Of a stretch of 64,000 nt of DNA, positions 43,525 through 53,335 are shown in pieces. Where the stretch lies: NCBI GenBank assembly GCA_019918135.1, contig WBZZ01005838.1, forward strand, positions 220,001 to 284,000, read 5' to 3'. The notes under the pieces are model-generated. The model made no database searches. It was not told the DNA's origin and worked only from the letters and a program-made list of their open reading frames with translations. This stretch comes from Paulinella micropora (Eukaryota; Cercozoa; Imbricatea; Euglyphida; Paulinellidae). The translations under genes were made by a program, and so were the position numbers. Every line of letters begins with the position of its first letter. Positions within the stretch are counted from its first letter, which is position 1.

Positions 43525-44328
43525 TCAGAAAACCAAGCGCGGAAACCAAGCGTGGTCGGCCGGGGGCGACGATGATCCCTCCCCGGGCGGCTGGGCGCGG
43601 ACCTGGCCGCTAGCGCGGGTGCCGGGCTGCGGGGCCAAGTAGATACAGTGCACGTCTCGGAAATGCAGGTGGAGGACCCTGGGGCCAGAGAACGATTTGT
43701 GGCAGGCCTCGCAGAGCAGGTGGCAGGCGCCCGTCACCAACACGTCCTTGGTGAGGCCCCGACCGCACTGCACCCGTGGGTGCCGCCGGTGCCTCTCGCA
43801 AGCAGCGGCGGAACAGAAACTCTTGTGGCAGTCCGGGCACACTAAGCGCTTGGCTCGCCGGCTCCGCCGGCCGGCGCACAGCTTGTGTTCCTGTGACTTC
43901 AGTGCCTGGGGGGACTTACAGGCTCGCGAGCAGCCCGGCAGGTCGCAGCGGTAAGGGGCTTCGCGCGTGTGCAGGCGCTCGTGGCTCTGTAACGCCACCT
44001 TTTGCCGAAAGGCTCTGCCACAATGGCCGCAGCGCCACGGACGCTTGTTCTCATGGATCAGCTGGTCGAGTTTCAGGCCGGACTTGCTAGCAAAGCTTTT
44101 ATCACACACGGTGCACCAGGCGGCCTTCGAGGCCGGCGCTGCGAACGCGTTAGCCATCATCAAGGAGGGAGAGGCCGGGGCGCCGAACACGTTAGCCATC
44201 ATCAAGGAGCGAGGGGCCGGGGCGCCGAACACGTTAGCCATCATCAAGGAGGGAGGGGCCGGGGCGCCGAACACGTTAGCCATCATCAGGGAGGGAGAGG
44301 CCGGGGTGCCGAACACGTTAGCCATCAT
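43525..44328 (-). CDS. C2H2 zinc-finger protein
   Basis: The ATG at 44328 precedes five 14-residue repeats (SLMMANVFGAPASP-like). Four to five C2H2-type fingers follow: CTVCDKSF...H (first His spacing irregular), CGHCGRAFRQKVALQSHERLH (classic), CDLPGCSRACKSPQALKSQEH, CPDCHKSFCSAAACERHRRH and CEACHKSF...LHLHFRDVH. Such tandem fingers bind DNA or RNA; a viral transcription regulator is the likely role. The frame is intact from start to the TGA at 43525, one of the few undamaged genes of the island. An AATAAA overlaps the stop codon (43525-43520). Confidence 0.75.
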   Translation of the reverse strand: MMANVFGTPASPSLMMANVFGAPAPPSLMMANVFGAPAPRSLMMANVFGAPASPSLMMANAFAAPASKAAWCTVCDKSFASKSGLKLDQLIHENKRPWRCGHCGRAFRQKVALQSHERLHTREAPYRCDLPGCSRACKSPQALKSQEHKLCAGRRSRRAKRLVCPDCHKSFCSAAACERHRRHPRVQCGRGLTKDVLVTGACHLLCEACHKSFSGPRVLHLHFRDVHCIYLAPQPGTRASGQVRAQPPGEGSSSPPADHAWFPRLVF

Positions 44329-44330
44329 CA
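44149..44330 (-). repeat. 42-bp tandem repeats at the zinc-finger N-terminus
   Basis: GTTAGCCATCAT recurs at 44149, 44191, 44233, 44275 and 44317, period 42, with minor changes. Each unit encodes 14 residues including MMAN, so any unit offers in-frame start codons. Confidence 0.9.
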
Positions 44331-44613
44331 GGGGGAGGGGAGAGGCCGGGGCGAGACGCTGTTTGTAATATCTGGTTGTGTGTGGAGCCTGACCTCTGCC
44401 AGGACAGGAACCACCGCCCTCTTTCCCCCACGCCCGCGCCGGGGGGCGCCCCCCTCCCTGCCCCACCCCGCGGGGGCGCCGTCCGCCCACGCCCCGGCCG
44501 GGGAGCCGCGGTGGCGTGCCAGGCCGGGAGCGACGACGTCCCGTCGGCGGCTTCCGCCCTGGCCTGGCACCCGTCGCTAGGGGGGGGAGTACGCTTCCTG
44601 GACCCTCCCGTCG
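44331..44613. other. Viral spacer upstream of the zinc-finger gene
   Basis: GC-rich, Pro/Gly/Arg-rich in all frames. An open frame continues upstream of 44328 to 44490 but adds only low-complexity sequence. It should carry the promoter of the zinc-finger gene. Confidence 0.4.
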
Positions 44614-45159
44614 TCAAGCAGGGTTGGCCGTCGGCTCCTCGGCCCGCGCTGGGGGGCTCGGTCTACCCCGGACGATGGACAGGACAGGCGAGCCGGCCCC
44701 TTCTTCTTCCCGGGCGTGGCTGTGAGGCGAGCGAGAGAGGTGGTCCAGTAAGGTTCGTAGCCGGGGGCGCAGGCGGGTCGGCGCCCGGCCCCAGGGGGGA
44801 GACTCCTCGTCCCCCGGAGGGACGGGGGCGAGCTGGCGGAAGACCTTCAGCGGGGTGGTGCCGTAGTACTCGATGAGCGCCCGCAGCTTCTGCGAGTCCG
44901 TCCGAGGCGCGCTCCGCAGAGCGCCGGGCCCGGGGGCGTACGGGCGCAGCGGGGGGCTGGTGGACAGCCCGGCGCCCGCGGCTGGGCCTAGCGTGGGGGT
45001 GGGACGGGGGCCCGCCGCCAGGCTCTGGCTTGGCTGCGGCTCGGCTGCCTGGCCCGGCGCAGTAGCGCTGGACACCGTAAGGGGGGGTACGGGACAGCCC
45101 GCGCCGCTGGCCGCCCGGCCCCGGTCCCCTTTCCGCTCCGTTTCCTCCGAGGCCGGCAC
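44614..45159 (-). CDS. Unknown viral-type protein, 181 residues
   Basis: ATG at 45159; stop at 44614. The N-terminal 85 residues are Ala/Pro/Ser-rich and probably disordered. A compact helical segment follows (DSQKLRALIEYYGTTPLKVF) and a basic stretch (TRLRPRLRTLLDHLSRSPHS). No family recognised. It lies just downstream of the second multi-pass membrane gene on the same strand, within 30 bases of that gene's end, so it could be a fused cytoplasmic tail in another frame. Confidence 0.4.
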   Translation of the reverse strand: MPASEETERKGDRGRAASGAGCPVPPLTVSSATAPGQAAEPQPSQSLAAGPRPTPTLGPAAGAGLSTSPPLRPYAPGPGALRSAPRTDSQKLRALIEYYGTTPLKVFRQLAPVPPGDEESPPWGRAPTRLRPRLRTLLDHLSRSPHSHAREEEGAGSPVLSIVRGRPSPPARAEEPTANPA

Positions 45160-45189
45160 CCGTCCGGCGCCGGGAACACGGTCCTTGTC

Positions 45190-46022
45190 TACAGTGGGGG
45201 GGGAGGCCGGGGGTCGTCCGGGGGGCGCCGCGAGACGACGCCTGCCACGCCTGCACGGCCACTAGGTGAGCCCAGACGGCCGGTCCGAGGGCGGCGAGGA
45301 GGCCCAGCGCGAAAGCCCACCGCGGCGGCCGGGCTGCCGGGGGCAAGCGGGGTGCCAGCAAGAAGAGCCGCAGCCACGCCGCCGAGTAGGCCGCGCAGAG
45401 TGCGGCGGCGGCCAGCCCCGTTACCCACAACAGGCAGTGGATCCGCGACGACATAGTCGCCAGCCGCTGGGCGCCGGGTTGGGCCTCCTCCTCGGCCCCC
45501 CGAGCGGCCCTTACCTGCCGACGGCGGCCGGCCAGCACCAGCGCGAGCTGGCGTGTTTGCAGGTAGGCGCGGAGCCACAGCCGGCCTCCGTAGAGCTGGG
45601 CCGGCAGCAGAAAAGCGCCCGCTGGCCAGCCCAGCCTCGTGGCGAGGGAGGCCCCCCGTGCACACGACACACAGCGCCAGGCGCAGGGCCCGGGGGCCGG
45701 CGGGGGGTGCTTCGTCGTCGTGGCCGAAGTAAGCCAGGCTGGTGGGGTAGCGTTCCAGGCATTCAAGCCAGACGTGCCAGGCCAGCGGCAGCAGCGCGGC
45801 CCGGTACGTCCACACCGGCTCCACGCCCGGTTCGCACCAGGGCACGAGCGCGATCGCGTGGGCCAGGTTCCACAGGCAGAGCCGCGGCAGCGCAAACGAG
45901 CCCGTCGCACGCCAGCGGCGGTCTCTGCCGCCCAGCATCAGCTGCAGGCACGACAGCCAGGCTAAGCCGCTGGCAAAGGCGAAGCAAGCTACCAGGCCCT
46001 GCCCCAGCGAGAAGCTAGACAT
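45190..46022 (-). pseudogene. Multi-pass membrane protein B (about seven helices), frameshifted
   Basis: ATG at 46022 starts SSFSLGQGLVACFAFASG, a first membrane segment, followed by LCLWNLAHAIALVPW, AALLPLAWHVWLECL and LRLALCVVCTGG. A C6 run near 45650 shifts the frame; the second frame gives AFLLPAQLYGGRLWL, CLLWVTGLAAAALCAAYSAA and FALGLLAALGPAVWAHLVAV, making about seven helices. A basic loop (LAGRRRQVRAARG) between helices five and six would be cytoplasmic. The topology recalls a G-protein-coupled receptor, but no signature motif is evident. Protein A at 13677-14540 has a similar plan. Confidence 0.6.
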
Positions 46023-46139
46023 GGGCGGCCGGGAGGGGAAGAACGGGCCGGGCGGGCTAATGGGCTGACTTCTGTCTGTCTGTCTCTCTTTACTCAAGGT
46101 AGCAACACCGCTGTCACACGACGACCGAGCGCCGGGCGC

Positions 46140-46405
46140 TCCGCGCCTGGGGAGCGGGGGGGGGGGGGGGGGGGGGGGGGGCCGCCTCCGGCCCTACCCC
46201 TCCCCCCGGTCCTGCCCCCCGCCCGTCCTAGGAGTGCTACGAGTCTGTAGGCAGGGAGGGGGGCCGCCCTCCTCTTGGCAGCCGGATTCTCTCCGGCGGC
46301 CCCGGCCGGGCGGCAACCGCGGGCCCCGGCCAGGCGGCCCCCGGCCGGGCGGCGACCGCGGGCCCCGGCCAGGCGGCCCCCGGCCGGGCGGCGACCGCGC
46401 CGGTC
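46140..46405. repeat. 26-nt G run and 39-bp GC-rich tandem repeats
   Basis: A run of 26 G spans 46156-46181. From about 46299 to 46400 the unit GGCCCCGGCCAGGCGGCCCC...GCGACCGC repeats about two and a half times with period 39. No coding signal. Confidence 0.85.
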
Positions 46406-46411
46406 CTAAGG

Positions 46412-47751
46412 TCACTGCCTGCTGCCTACTCCCTCTCTCCCCTTGGTTCCTCCCGCCCCTTCCCCTGGCCCGGCCTGGGGCAGGCCGCGGGGCGGTGGCA
46501 GCGAGGCGCTCAAGTGCGGGTGCTGGTGCCAGACACGCGCGAAGGCCTGCTGTACCTGTTCGATCTGCGCCAGCCGGCCCTCGGCCTCCCGGGCTCTCTT
46601 TCCCAGCGCGCGCGCTCCTGCTCCTCCCGCGCCAGCCGCGTGGCCGCGCCCGCGGCCTCCTGCTGCCGCCGCCCGCTCTCCTGCCGCTCCCGCACCAGCC
46701 GGCCCTCGGCTTGTTCCAGCCGCGCCGTTGCGGACACGGCCAGCTGCTGCCATTGCTGGCTGTCCTGGCGAGCCCTGGCCAGCGAAGCCCCCTCGTCCTC
46801 CGGCCGGGGGGCGGGCGCCGCGTCGTCCGCCGCCGGCTGGAAGCCGCGCGCGCGCAGGACGGCCAGCGTGCAATCCTCGACCACCCGGCGAGACAGCCGC
46901 TCAGCGTCTAGTGCGGACCGTGCGTCCTGCACCTCCTGCTCCAGCCGCCGGTACTGGTTCAGCACCCGCCGGGCGTACGCCCGGTATGACTGCGCCGCCG
47001 CCATGCCTTGCACTGACAGGGCGCGCACGGCCGCGAGTTCCCGTGTGCGAGCCCCCTGCCGCACGTCCGCCGCCCAGCACCGCAGTTGTAGCAGGGCCTG
47101 GTACTGTCTTTCGGTGTGGCTTGGCTCCGACCCGCGCGGGCCGTGCCGGTGGCAGATGCCGGCCTCCCCTGCGCGCCGGAACACCTTGTACTTGGGGTGG
47201 CAGAAGCTACAGGCGCGCTGCCAGGGCTTCCACCCCTCGGCCGGCGCGGGCCTGTACCTGCCCAGCAGCCGGCCGTCATGGTTGTGCTGGAACTGGGGCG
47301 CACCGCCGTCACCTGCGCCGAGGTCATGCCGCGGCGGTGGAAGGAGGGGGGAGCGGCAGGAGTTCTGCCGGCGCAAACCCAGGACGAGGGGGGGGGGGGC
47401 AAGAGGGAGAGAAAAAGCAGCGGGCAACGCCCCGGGGACGGACGCTCACCCCGGCGCACGAATGATTTTCGAGTCCGCGTTGCTTGCCTTCTCCTCCTCA
47501 CTAACCGACGTCACGTCGATCACCTCTTCAGCCGTTGCCGAGCTTGCCAAGGTGCCTGAGGCGGGGGCTACGGCGTGTTGGTCTTGAATCTGGGAGATGT
47601 CTTCCATGATCATCTCTTCTTCGGACGCGCTGTCTTGGTTTGCCAAGGCAGAAATGAGAGCGGTTGCAGCCGCTGCTGCTGGACGACAGCTTCTTGGAGG
47701 CATACTGCCTGGACAAGAGAAACAGAGCAGTTTGTACAAGAAGTGACACAC
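46412..47751 (-). pseudogene. Coiled-coil protein with N-terminal SUMO-interaction-like motif
   Basis: A first coding block (about 47703-47449) begins MPPRSCRPAAAAATALI and contains EEVIDVTSVSEEE, a hydrophobic VIDV core flanked by acidic residues and serines as in SUMO-interacting motifs. It ends at a good donor (GG|GTGAGC, about 47449); an acceptor after a long pyrimidine tract (TTTGCGCCGGCAG, about 47362) leads to a second block. That block has CSFCHPKYKVF...GICHRHG, a possible Cys/His metal site, then a long Gln/Glu/Arg coiled coil (RAYARRVLNQYRRLEQEVQD and onward). A frame change near 46640 is needed to reach the end around 46412 (RLAQIEQVQQAFARVW). Confidence 0.45.
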
Positions 47752-48330
47752 TACAACGGCAAGTCACGAAAAGGAATGACCTACCCAAGCCTAAAGGCAG
47801 CACTTCTCAAGTTGGACTCGAGAGGGATAATGTGTCAGCAAAAGTGTGAGCAAAAGTGTGAGCAACCAGATCTTTTTTCAATTTTGAAAAAGGTTCATTC
47901 CGGGTTGGGAGGCGATTTACCTGGTTTTGCGGACATACGATAGGCCGTCCAAAGTGAAATGCCACTTTCTTCTGCCCACGAATCAATTTTGAGCGGGGTT
48001 TTGCTCAAAATCATAGCCGTTTTCTGTGAGCAAAAGTGTGAGCAAAATCTGAGCAAAAGTGTGAGCAAAGGACCCCGTGTCGTTGTTCTTGCTCCTGTAT
48101 AGCTGGGCAGGTATGCCTCCCCAAAATGAGAGTAGAAATGGAATGCCCCAGTGTCTGCCAGTTCAGGGATGCTTTGCTTTTTTTTGTCTGAACAGGAACC
48201 TGGAATGAAGAAGAGGAAGGGCGAAAGGGGCGAGCAAACGAGGAGATTCGAAGGAACCAAGCTTCAGGTGACTCACGTGTACTCTCTCCTTGTTTGCAAT
48301 ACGTTTGTTCTATGATAGGTTGCACTGGCT
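47752..48330. other. Right border of the viral island; short tandem repeats
   Basis: Composition falls to host-like levels near 47750. Two clusters of GTGAGCAAAAGT repeats (about 47836-47870 and 48026-48070) flank roughly 150 bp of unique sequence. No convincing gene, although a minus-strand open frame (48260-47895) has ordinary amino-acid use (LPSYTGARTTTRG) and could be a remnant. Confidence 0.4.
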
Positions 48331-51020
48331 TTGATTTTGCAGCCTCCTCCTGCTTCCACGGCTGCTCCTGCCGTCGCACCAACTTCGGCTGACTCTGGGC
48401 CCGATTCCACGGACCTGTCCACGTCGTTCCACCTACAGTCTCTACGCCAGATTCCACCAACTGGCTCTGGGCAAGCTACTGGACAATGCCTGACATTTGC
48501 CACCATACAGGGTGATAGTCAGGATGGGATTAGTGTTAGTTTTAGGTTGGAGAACCGAGCAGCGATCCGTGCCCCCCCTGCTCCGGACAGTCCTAGTCCC
48601 TCTTATAGTGAACACAAACACATGGACATTTTAGGAGCACAAGGTGAAAGGTTGTACAGAGAGCAGAGCTACATAGCGGAGTTAGCAACATGGGGTTTTG
48701 CAGTTATTGCACGAATTAGGCAAGATATGGAGGGGCGAGGCACGCTGTCGCCATCCTCTGCGCCCGCACATGTGTGCTCACTGTTGGGAGAAGTCCAAGA
48801 GCTTTTCGACCTCGGTCCTCTTTCTGTTGAAATGTTGGGCAGCACAAGCCCCAAAGAGTTGAGTGCCTTTGCTGGTGCAAGCTTCGCAAACACCGCTGTG
48901 AAACATGACCCCATACCGGCTTTGCTAGGTTTAGATACTCATGGTATAGAGTTTTTTTCTCGCGGAGCAGCATCCTAGTGGCGACAGGAGAATCAAAAGT
49001 GGCACGCTATTTGTTTTTACATAACCACCATTAAGGTTTATGATGATTACGTCGTCAGGTATTTTAACTTCGTCCTGCCAGAGTTGAATCGAAAGATTAG
49101 ATTAGGAGAGTCTGTTCGGTTTGTCCCCAAATCCAAAACTAGACGTTCGCAGGAACAGTTACGTCTTGCCTACCAATCTGGCGACGGTGATGTCTGGGAA
49201 TGCAGGAGTTGCGAGCCCGCAACGTACCACGTCGTCAAACTTGAGCAAAAAGGTAATTGTTGTTGTTGTTGTCGTTGCTGTTAACAGTATTAATGATGGT
49301 TGTTGCTTACTCATCTGATGCTGATGTGTTTGTCGCAGGTCGACAACATGTGTGCCGAAACAAGGTTACGACAAGGGACTTCCGGCAAGACACGGGGATT
49401 CGGAAGTCCGAGGATGGTGTCGAAATTTCTGCTCTCTGGGCAGCCAACCAACGAGGCTACAGCGCAATTTGCAAGTGTTACAGGAGTACAATGAACAGAG
49501 GATGAATTTTTTTTTGGTGTGAGGGGCGTTCGCACGGGCCATTAAGATCAGGGCAAGGCATCCTCCAAGCCGCGTAAATTGCGCGTGTGTTCCGTTGTTT
49601 TGCAACTGTCCTCACAGGTATTCATTTTTTCACGTACTGCCTGATCCGCTTGCTTTGTTTCGGGAAGGGCCCACATTGTTTTGTTCTCTGTCTGGGTCAT
49701 GTTCGCAAAGAGCATGGCACAGACAAAGAAAATTTCATTATTTTCAACGGTCCGTCGTGATGCTGGTGTATTATCCAAGCAAGCAGCAGAGGTATAAATT
49801 AGCCAAATTGCGAGTATGGTGGTACAAGTTGATAGGCTCTTTCTTACCCCGACCTTTCTTGCTGTCCGAGTGGAAGCTACTCGTAAACCCGCCACTCCGT
49901 TGCGAATGGACACGATTAATACAGCAAATGTGGATTGAGTACCGTTGCAGCAAAGTATGGGGTAAATGCCCTTACTGTGGCAAATTGAAAAGCTTGTGCA
50001 AGCGGCTCGCCTGTCTGCAGGAGCGTGAGTATAAGCTTAGCAGGGAGGATCGCGCCCTTTCTAAAGAAGAGGAGAAGGAGCTGAAGGATATCCCTGTGGA
50101 GATCAAGAAGATCGAGCATCATACTGAAGCCAAGCTGAAGAACAAGGTCTTTTACGACCAAGACTTGAAAAAGGTTGCATCTGACTTGTCGTAGATTTTG
50201 ATTGTTGTTGACTTTTCCCGCATGAGTGTGGGAGGTGGAGGCACCGAAGTCGTCAAAGACTGCATCGCAGTCCTAATCCGCGGCGATGGACATGGGGGAG
50301 TAGCGAGGGAGTATGTCGATAAATTCCCTCACCCGTCGGAATCCGGTGCAGGTAACTAACCTAATCTTGTGGTCTGATGGCGGTCGAAAGCATTTCAAGC
50401 AGAGATATGCTTTGGCTGAATTCAGCCTCGTCTTATTTAAGCATCCTTGGTCATGGTCTGCTGAGTGGAATTTCCGGGCCTCTTATCACGGTAAAGGCTT
50501 GTGTGATTCGCACGCAGGTAAGGTGGCGCAGGCGGTTGCTTATGAGGCCTTTCATAATGATTTTATATGGCAAACCGTTCGCGACCTTGCACGGCTTATC
50601 CAATCCAATCTATCCAATTCCACTCCAATGTTTTTACAGGCTCTTATCAACCGAACGCCTGAACTCAAGCATCAAGTCTGTTCTATTCCTGATCTCTACA
50701 AACTTCACTATTTTCAAGCAAAGTTTGTGCTAGGGACTTTGAAAGTAGCTGATTTTCGGGACGATGTAAAACTTCAGACATTCCTTTTTCGTGATGGTAG
50801 CTCGAATTTGCGGCCACGACCTAATTGGCAGCCTTCACGAGCTGCGTTAACAGGTCTGGGACTGCCACCTCTCCCCCAGCCAGCTCCACCACCCCCTCAA
50901 GCACTGCAGCAGCCTCAGCCTGCAGCAGCTGCTCCACATCGAGGAAGGAGAGGACGAGGACGAGGACGAGCAGCTAGGAATCATCGTGGTAGTGGACTGC
51001 GTGGGCGTCGCGGAAGTTAA
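48331..51020 (+). mobile_element. DDE-transposase-like gene, spliced and partly broken
   Basis: Coding blocks 48331-48978, 49084-49250, 49340-49440, 49620-50200 and 50210-51020 are separated by short AT-rich segments with GT..AG borders. The core has VVDFSRMS (first Asp), then WSDGGRKHFKQRYALAEF (second Asp in an SDG..xxFK context) and FRASYHGKGLCDSHAGKV (HGKG-CD, third acidic residue), the order found in a group of eukaryotic cut-and-paste transposases. A CPYCGKLKSLCKRLACLQ zinc-finger-like motif precedes it. A frame change near 50330 separates the first Asp from the others. The C-terminus is Pro/Gln-rich then an Arg/Gly tail. Related in motif order to the 28-32 kb gene. Confidence 0.55.
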
Positions 51021-51026
51021 TACCTT

Positions 51027-51032
51027 AATAAA
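51027..51032 (+). terminator. AATAAA polyadenylation signal
   Basis: Lies seven bases after the stop codon at 51018-51020 of the transposase-like gene, in sequence that becomes AT-rich. Confidence 0.6.
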
Positions 51033-51129
51033 GTCTTGACGTTATACTTAATTTGAATTTTGAATTTGAATATTTAAATACATAATTATTAAGAAATTTA
51101 TGTTTATTAATAATAAGTACATGAAGCAT

Positions 51130-51560
51130 AGTGACTTGCATTGTCACTGAGTTACTTTTCCTATACTTTGACTTAGACCGTTATCATATTCAAATTTTTG
51201 AATTTGAATATTTAAATATTATACTTTTTATATATTAGTGTTTAAAAACAATAAACGGATGAGTTTGTGTGAAAAAACCAAGTAAAAGTCATTTTCCTAC
51301 ACTTCGACTTAGAGCGCGGATGATTTTTGCTCACAGTCACAAATCCAACAGTTAACCGTTTCCCCTACTTGAAATTTCAATTTTTTTCAAAAGAAATTAT
51401 ATATTTATCATGTACTACAATAAACTGATGATTTTGTGTGAAAAAACCACGTAAAAATCACTTTCCTACACTTCGACTTAGAGCGCGGATGATTTTTGCT
51501 CACAGTCACAAAATCCAACCGTTAAACGTTTCCCCTGTTTGAGGATTTGAATGTTTTCAA
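51130..51560. repeat. 169-bp direct repeats
   Basis: Two copies share CTTCGACTTAGAGCGCGG (51302 and 51471, period 169) and about 110 surrounding bases, including TTTTTGCTCACAGTCACAAA and CGTTTCCCCT. A more diverged third copy lies near 51150-51180. AT-rich and non-coding; this may be the terminal region of the preceding element. Confidence 0.75.
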
Positions 51561-51603
51561 AAAAATTGTGTATTTATCATCTACTATTCATATAGTAATG
51601 ATT

Positions 51604-53335
51604 TGTGATGTTAGGACAAAGTTTCAATAACCTTGAAATTTCTGCAAAAAATTCTGCAAGACATTTTGCACTTTATCCTGTCTAGCAATCCTGTGACTAC
51701 GCCTTCCACTAGCCCAAGCAATATGCGTAGGTCAGTAGGTGCTCGTGCGTTTGGCTTCCTTGAGACGGTCCGAGCCTCCGTGAGTGGGATGCCCTGGTTT
51801 GCGTCCCATGCCAAGACGGTACCCCCCGCCGAACGAAAGGTGACTTCACTGTTGCCCCCTACTACTAGTACCGGTCGCCCCCTCAACCTTACCTGAGCCC
51901 GGTAGTTCTACCCGACTAGGTACCGGAGAGCGAGAGAGTCGACTCCGAGCCGTGGCAGAGCAACAAGAGGAGATGCGCAGGTTGCACCGTCCGGCGTTGA
52001 GCGGTGAGGAAGAAAAAGATGAAGCCGACTTCCGGAATATGTGGGGTGAATAGACTAGGCTGTTGTACCGGACTGGGCGCAGGGCAGTGAGTATCCCATG
52101 AACAAGCCTAGGTGGCCGAGACATTGGGCGGTAGAAGGAGCAGCAGTCAACAGTGCCGCCGTGTTTCAACCTCGTACTAGGCCGTTCCGGGTCCGAGAGA
52201 GGGTGGTGGACGGCGAGAGCGTACTAGGGAAGGAATACGTATGTTTGCCGGAAGCAGAAGGAGAAGCTGACCCAGTTGACGACCTAGTGCGTTTCATGAC
52301 AGAACGCGGATGGATGGTTAAGGGTATCCGGCTAGCGGAGCAGGCCCTACTAGGACGAAGGGTGGACAAAGATCCCATGTTCGATTCGGGAGCTACGTTG
52401 CACTTCGTGCCGGCCGGAGCCGAACAACGACTATACAACATCCAGAGAGGAATGAAACGGGTAGACACAGTCAACGAGCAGACCACCGTTACTAAGAAGG
52501 GCTCGTTAGATATGACGACCGTGAACGGAAAAGGGGGAAAAAACAGGTTACATCTAGGCAGTGTGTGGGTTAGCCCCAACGTAGATGAAACCTTAGTCTC
52601 CGGTCCCAAATTGGCCAAAGAAGGGTACAGCGTGGTACTCAACAAGAAACGGGAGGGCTACATCACCAAGGCCCGGATACCGGACATTTCTCCAGAACTT
52701 AACGCCGGTGTCCTGTACCTCGACGCCAAGGACAAGGTGTGGCGTTTCGTGACTTCAACTGACCGAGAGCTGGTTGCCGATAGGGCTGAGGCTAGAGCCT
52801 TCTTTGGGAAAGAGATGGCTAAGGTCACTGAGTTGACTAGCGAACAACTCCATCAGAAGTTCGGGGGGCCGGGAAGCCGCATGCAGCGTCTCATTAGTGA
52901 GGCTTACGGGATCAAGATAGTGGGTGAAAAGACCCATGAGCAGGCCGTAAAGGAGTGTAAGGAGTGCCCAGCCGCAAAAGGGGGAAAGGTAAACCATCCA
53001 GCCAGCAACCAACTGACACAGGTAGAAAAGTTCGAGGCCGTGTCGTTTGACAAGTCCGGGTGTTTACGCAAGCCTCTCCACGGCGGGTTTGGTACGGCAT
53101 GGTGGGAATAGAGGCTAACACCGGGTATGCGTTTGGCCTCCTGCTGAGGGATGGCACAGCCGCACCGCAAGTGCGTTTCACGCGAGAGTGTATGAACTTC
53201 CTCGAGACGCAAAGCGGAAAGAAGGTGAAAGAAGTTAGGGTAGACAGTATACGTCGATTTGCGTCAAAGATACAAGGATGTTCCCGAACGCTTTTTGGAA
53301 GAGCTGGGGGCTCGCTTGAAAGCCTGCATACGTGA
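51604..53335 (+). mobile_element. Copia-type retrotransposon fragment (gag end, protease, GAG-pre-integrase)
   Basis: Gag-like pieces occupy 51640-52060. From about 52098 a 337-codon frame has the aspartic protease signature FDSGATLHFVPAG, strand-rich sequence, then the GAG-pre-integrase domain LHQKFGGPGSRMQRL with the C..C of a zinc-binding site (CKECPAAKGG) and the start of integrase (FEAVSFDKSG, first catalytic Asp region). A frame change near 53055 leads to 53060-53240 (NTGYAFGLLLRDG, VRVDS). The rest of integrase, reverse transcriptase and RNase H are missing: after about 53240 unrelated sequence follows. An autonomous element it is not. Confidence 0.8.

Noticed and set aside
48154..48660. 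CRISPR-like interpretation of GTGAGCAAAAGT clusters near 47.8-48.1 kb
   Set aside because: Repeats are 12-13 bp in direct contact, without spacers of uniform length, in a eukaryotic context with no Cas genes.
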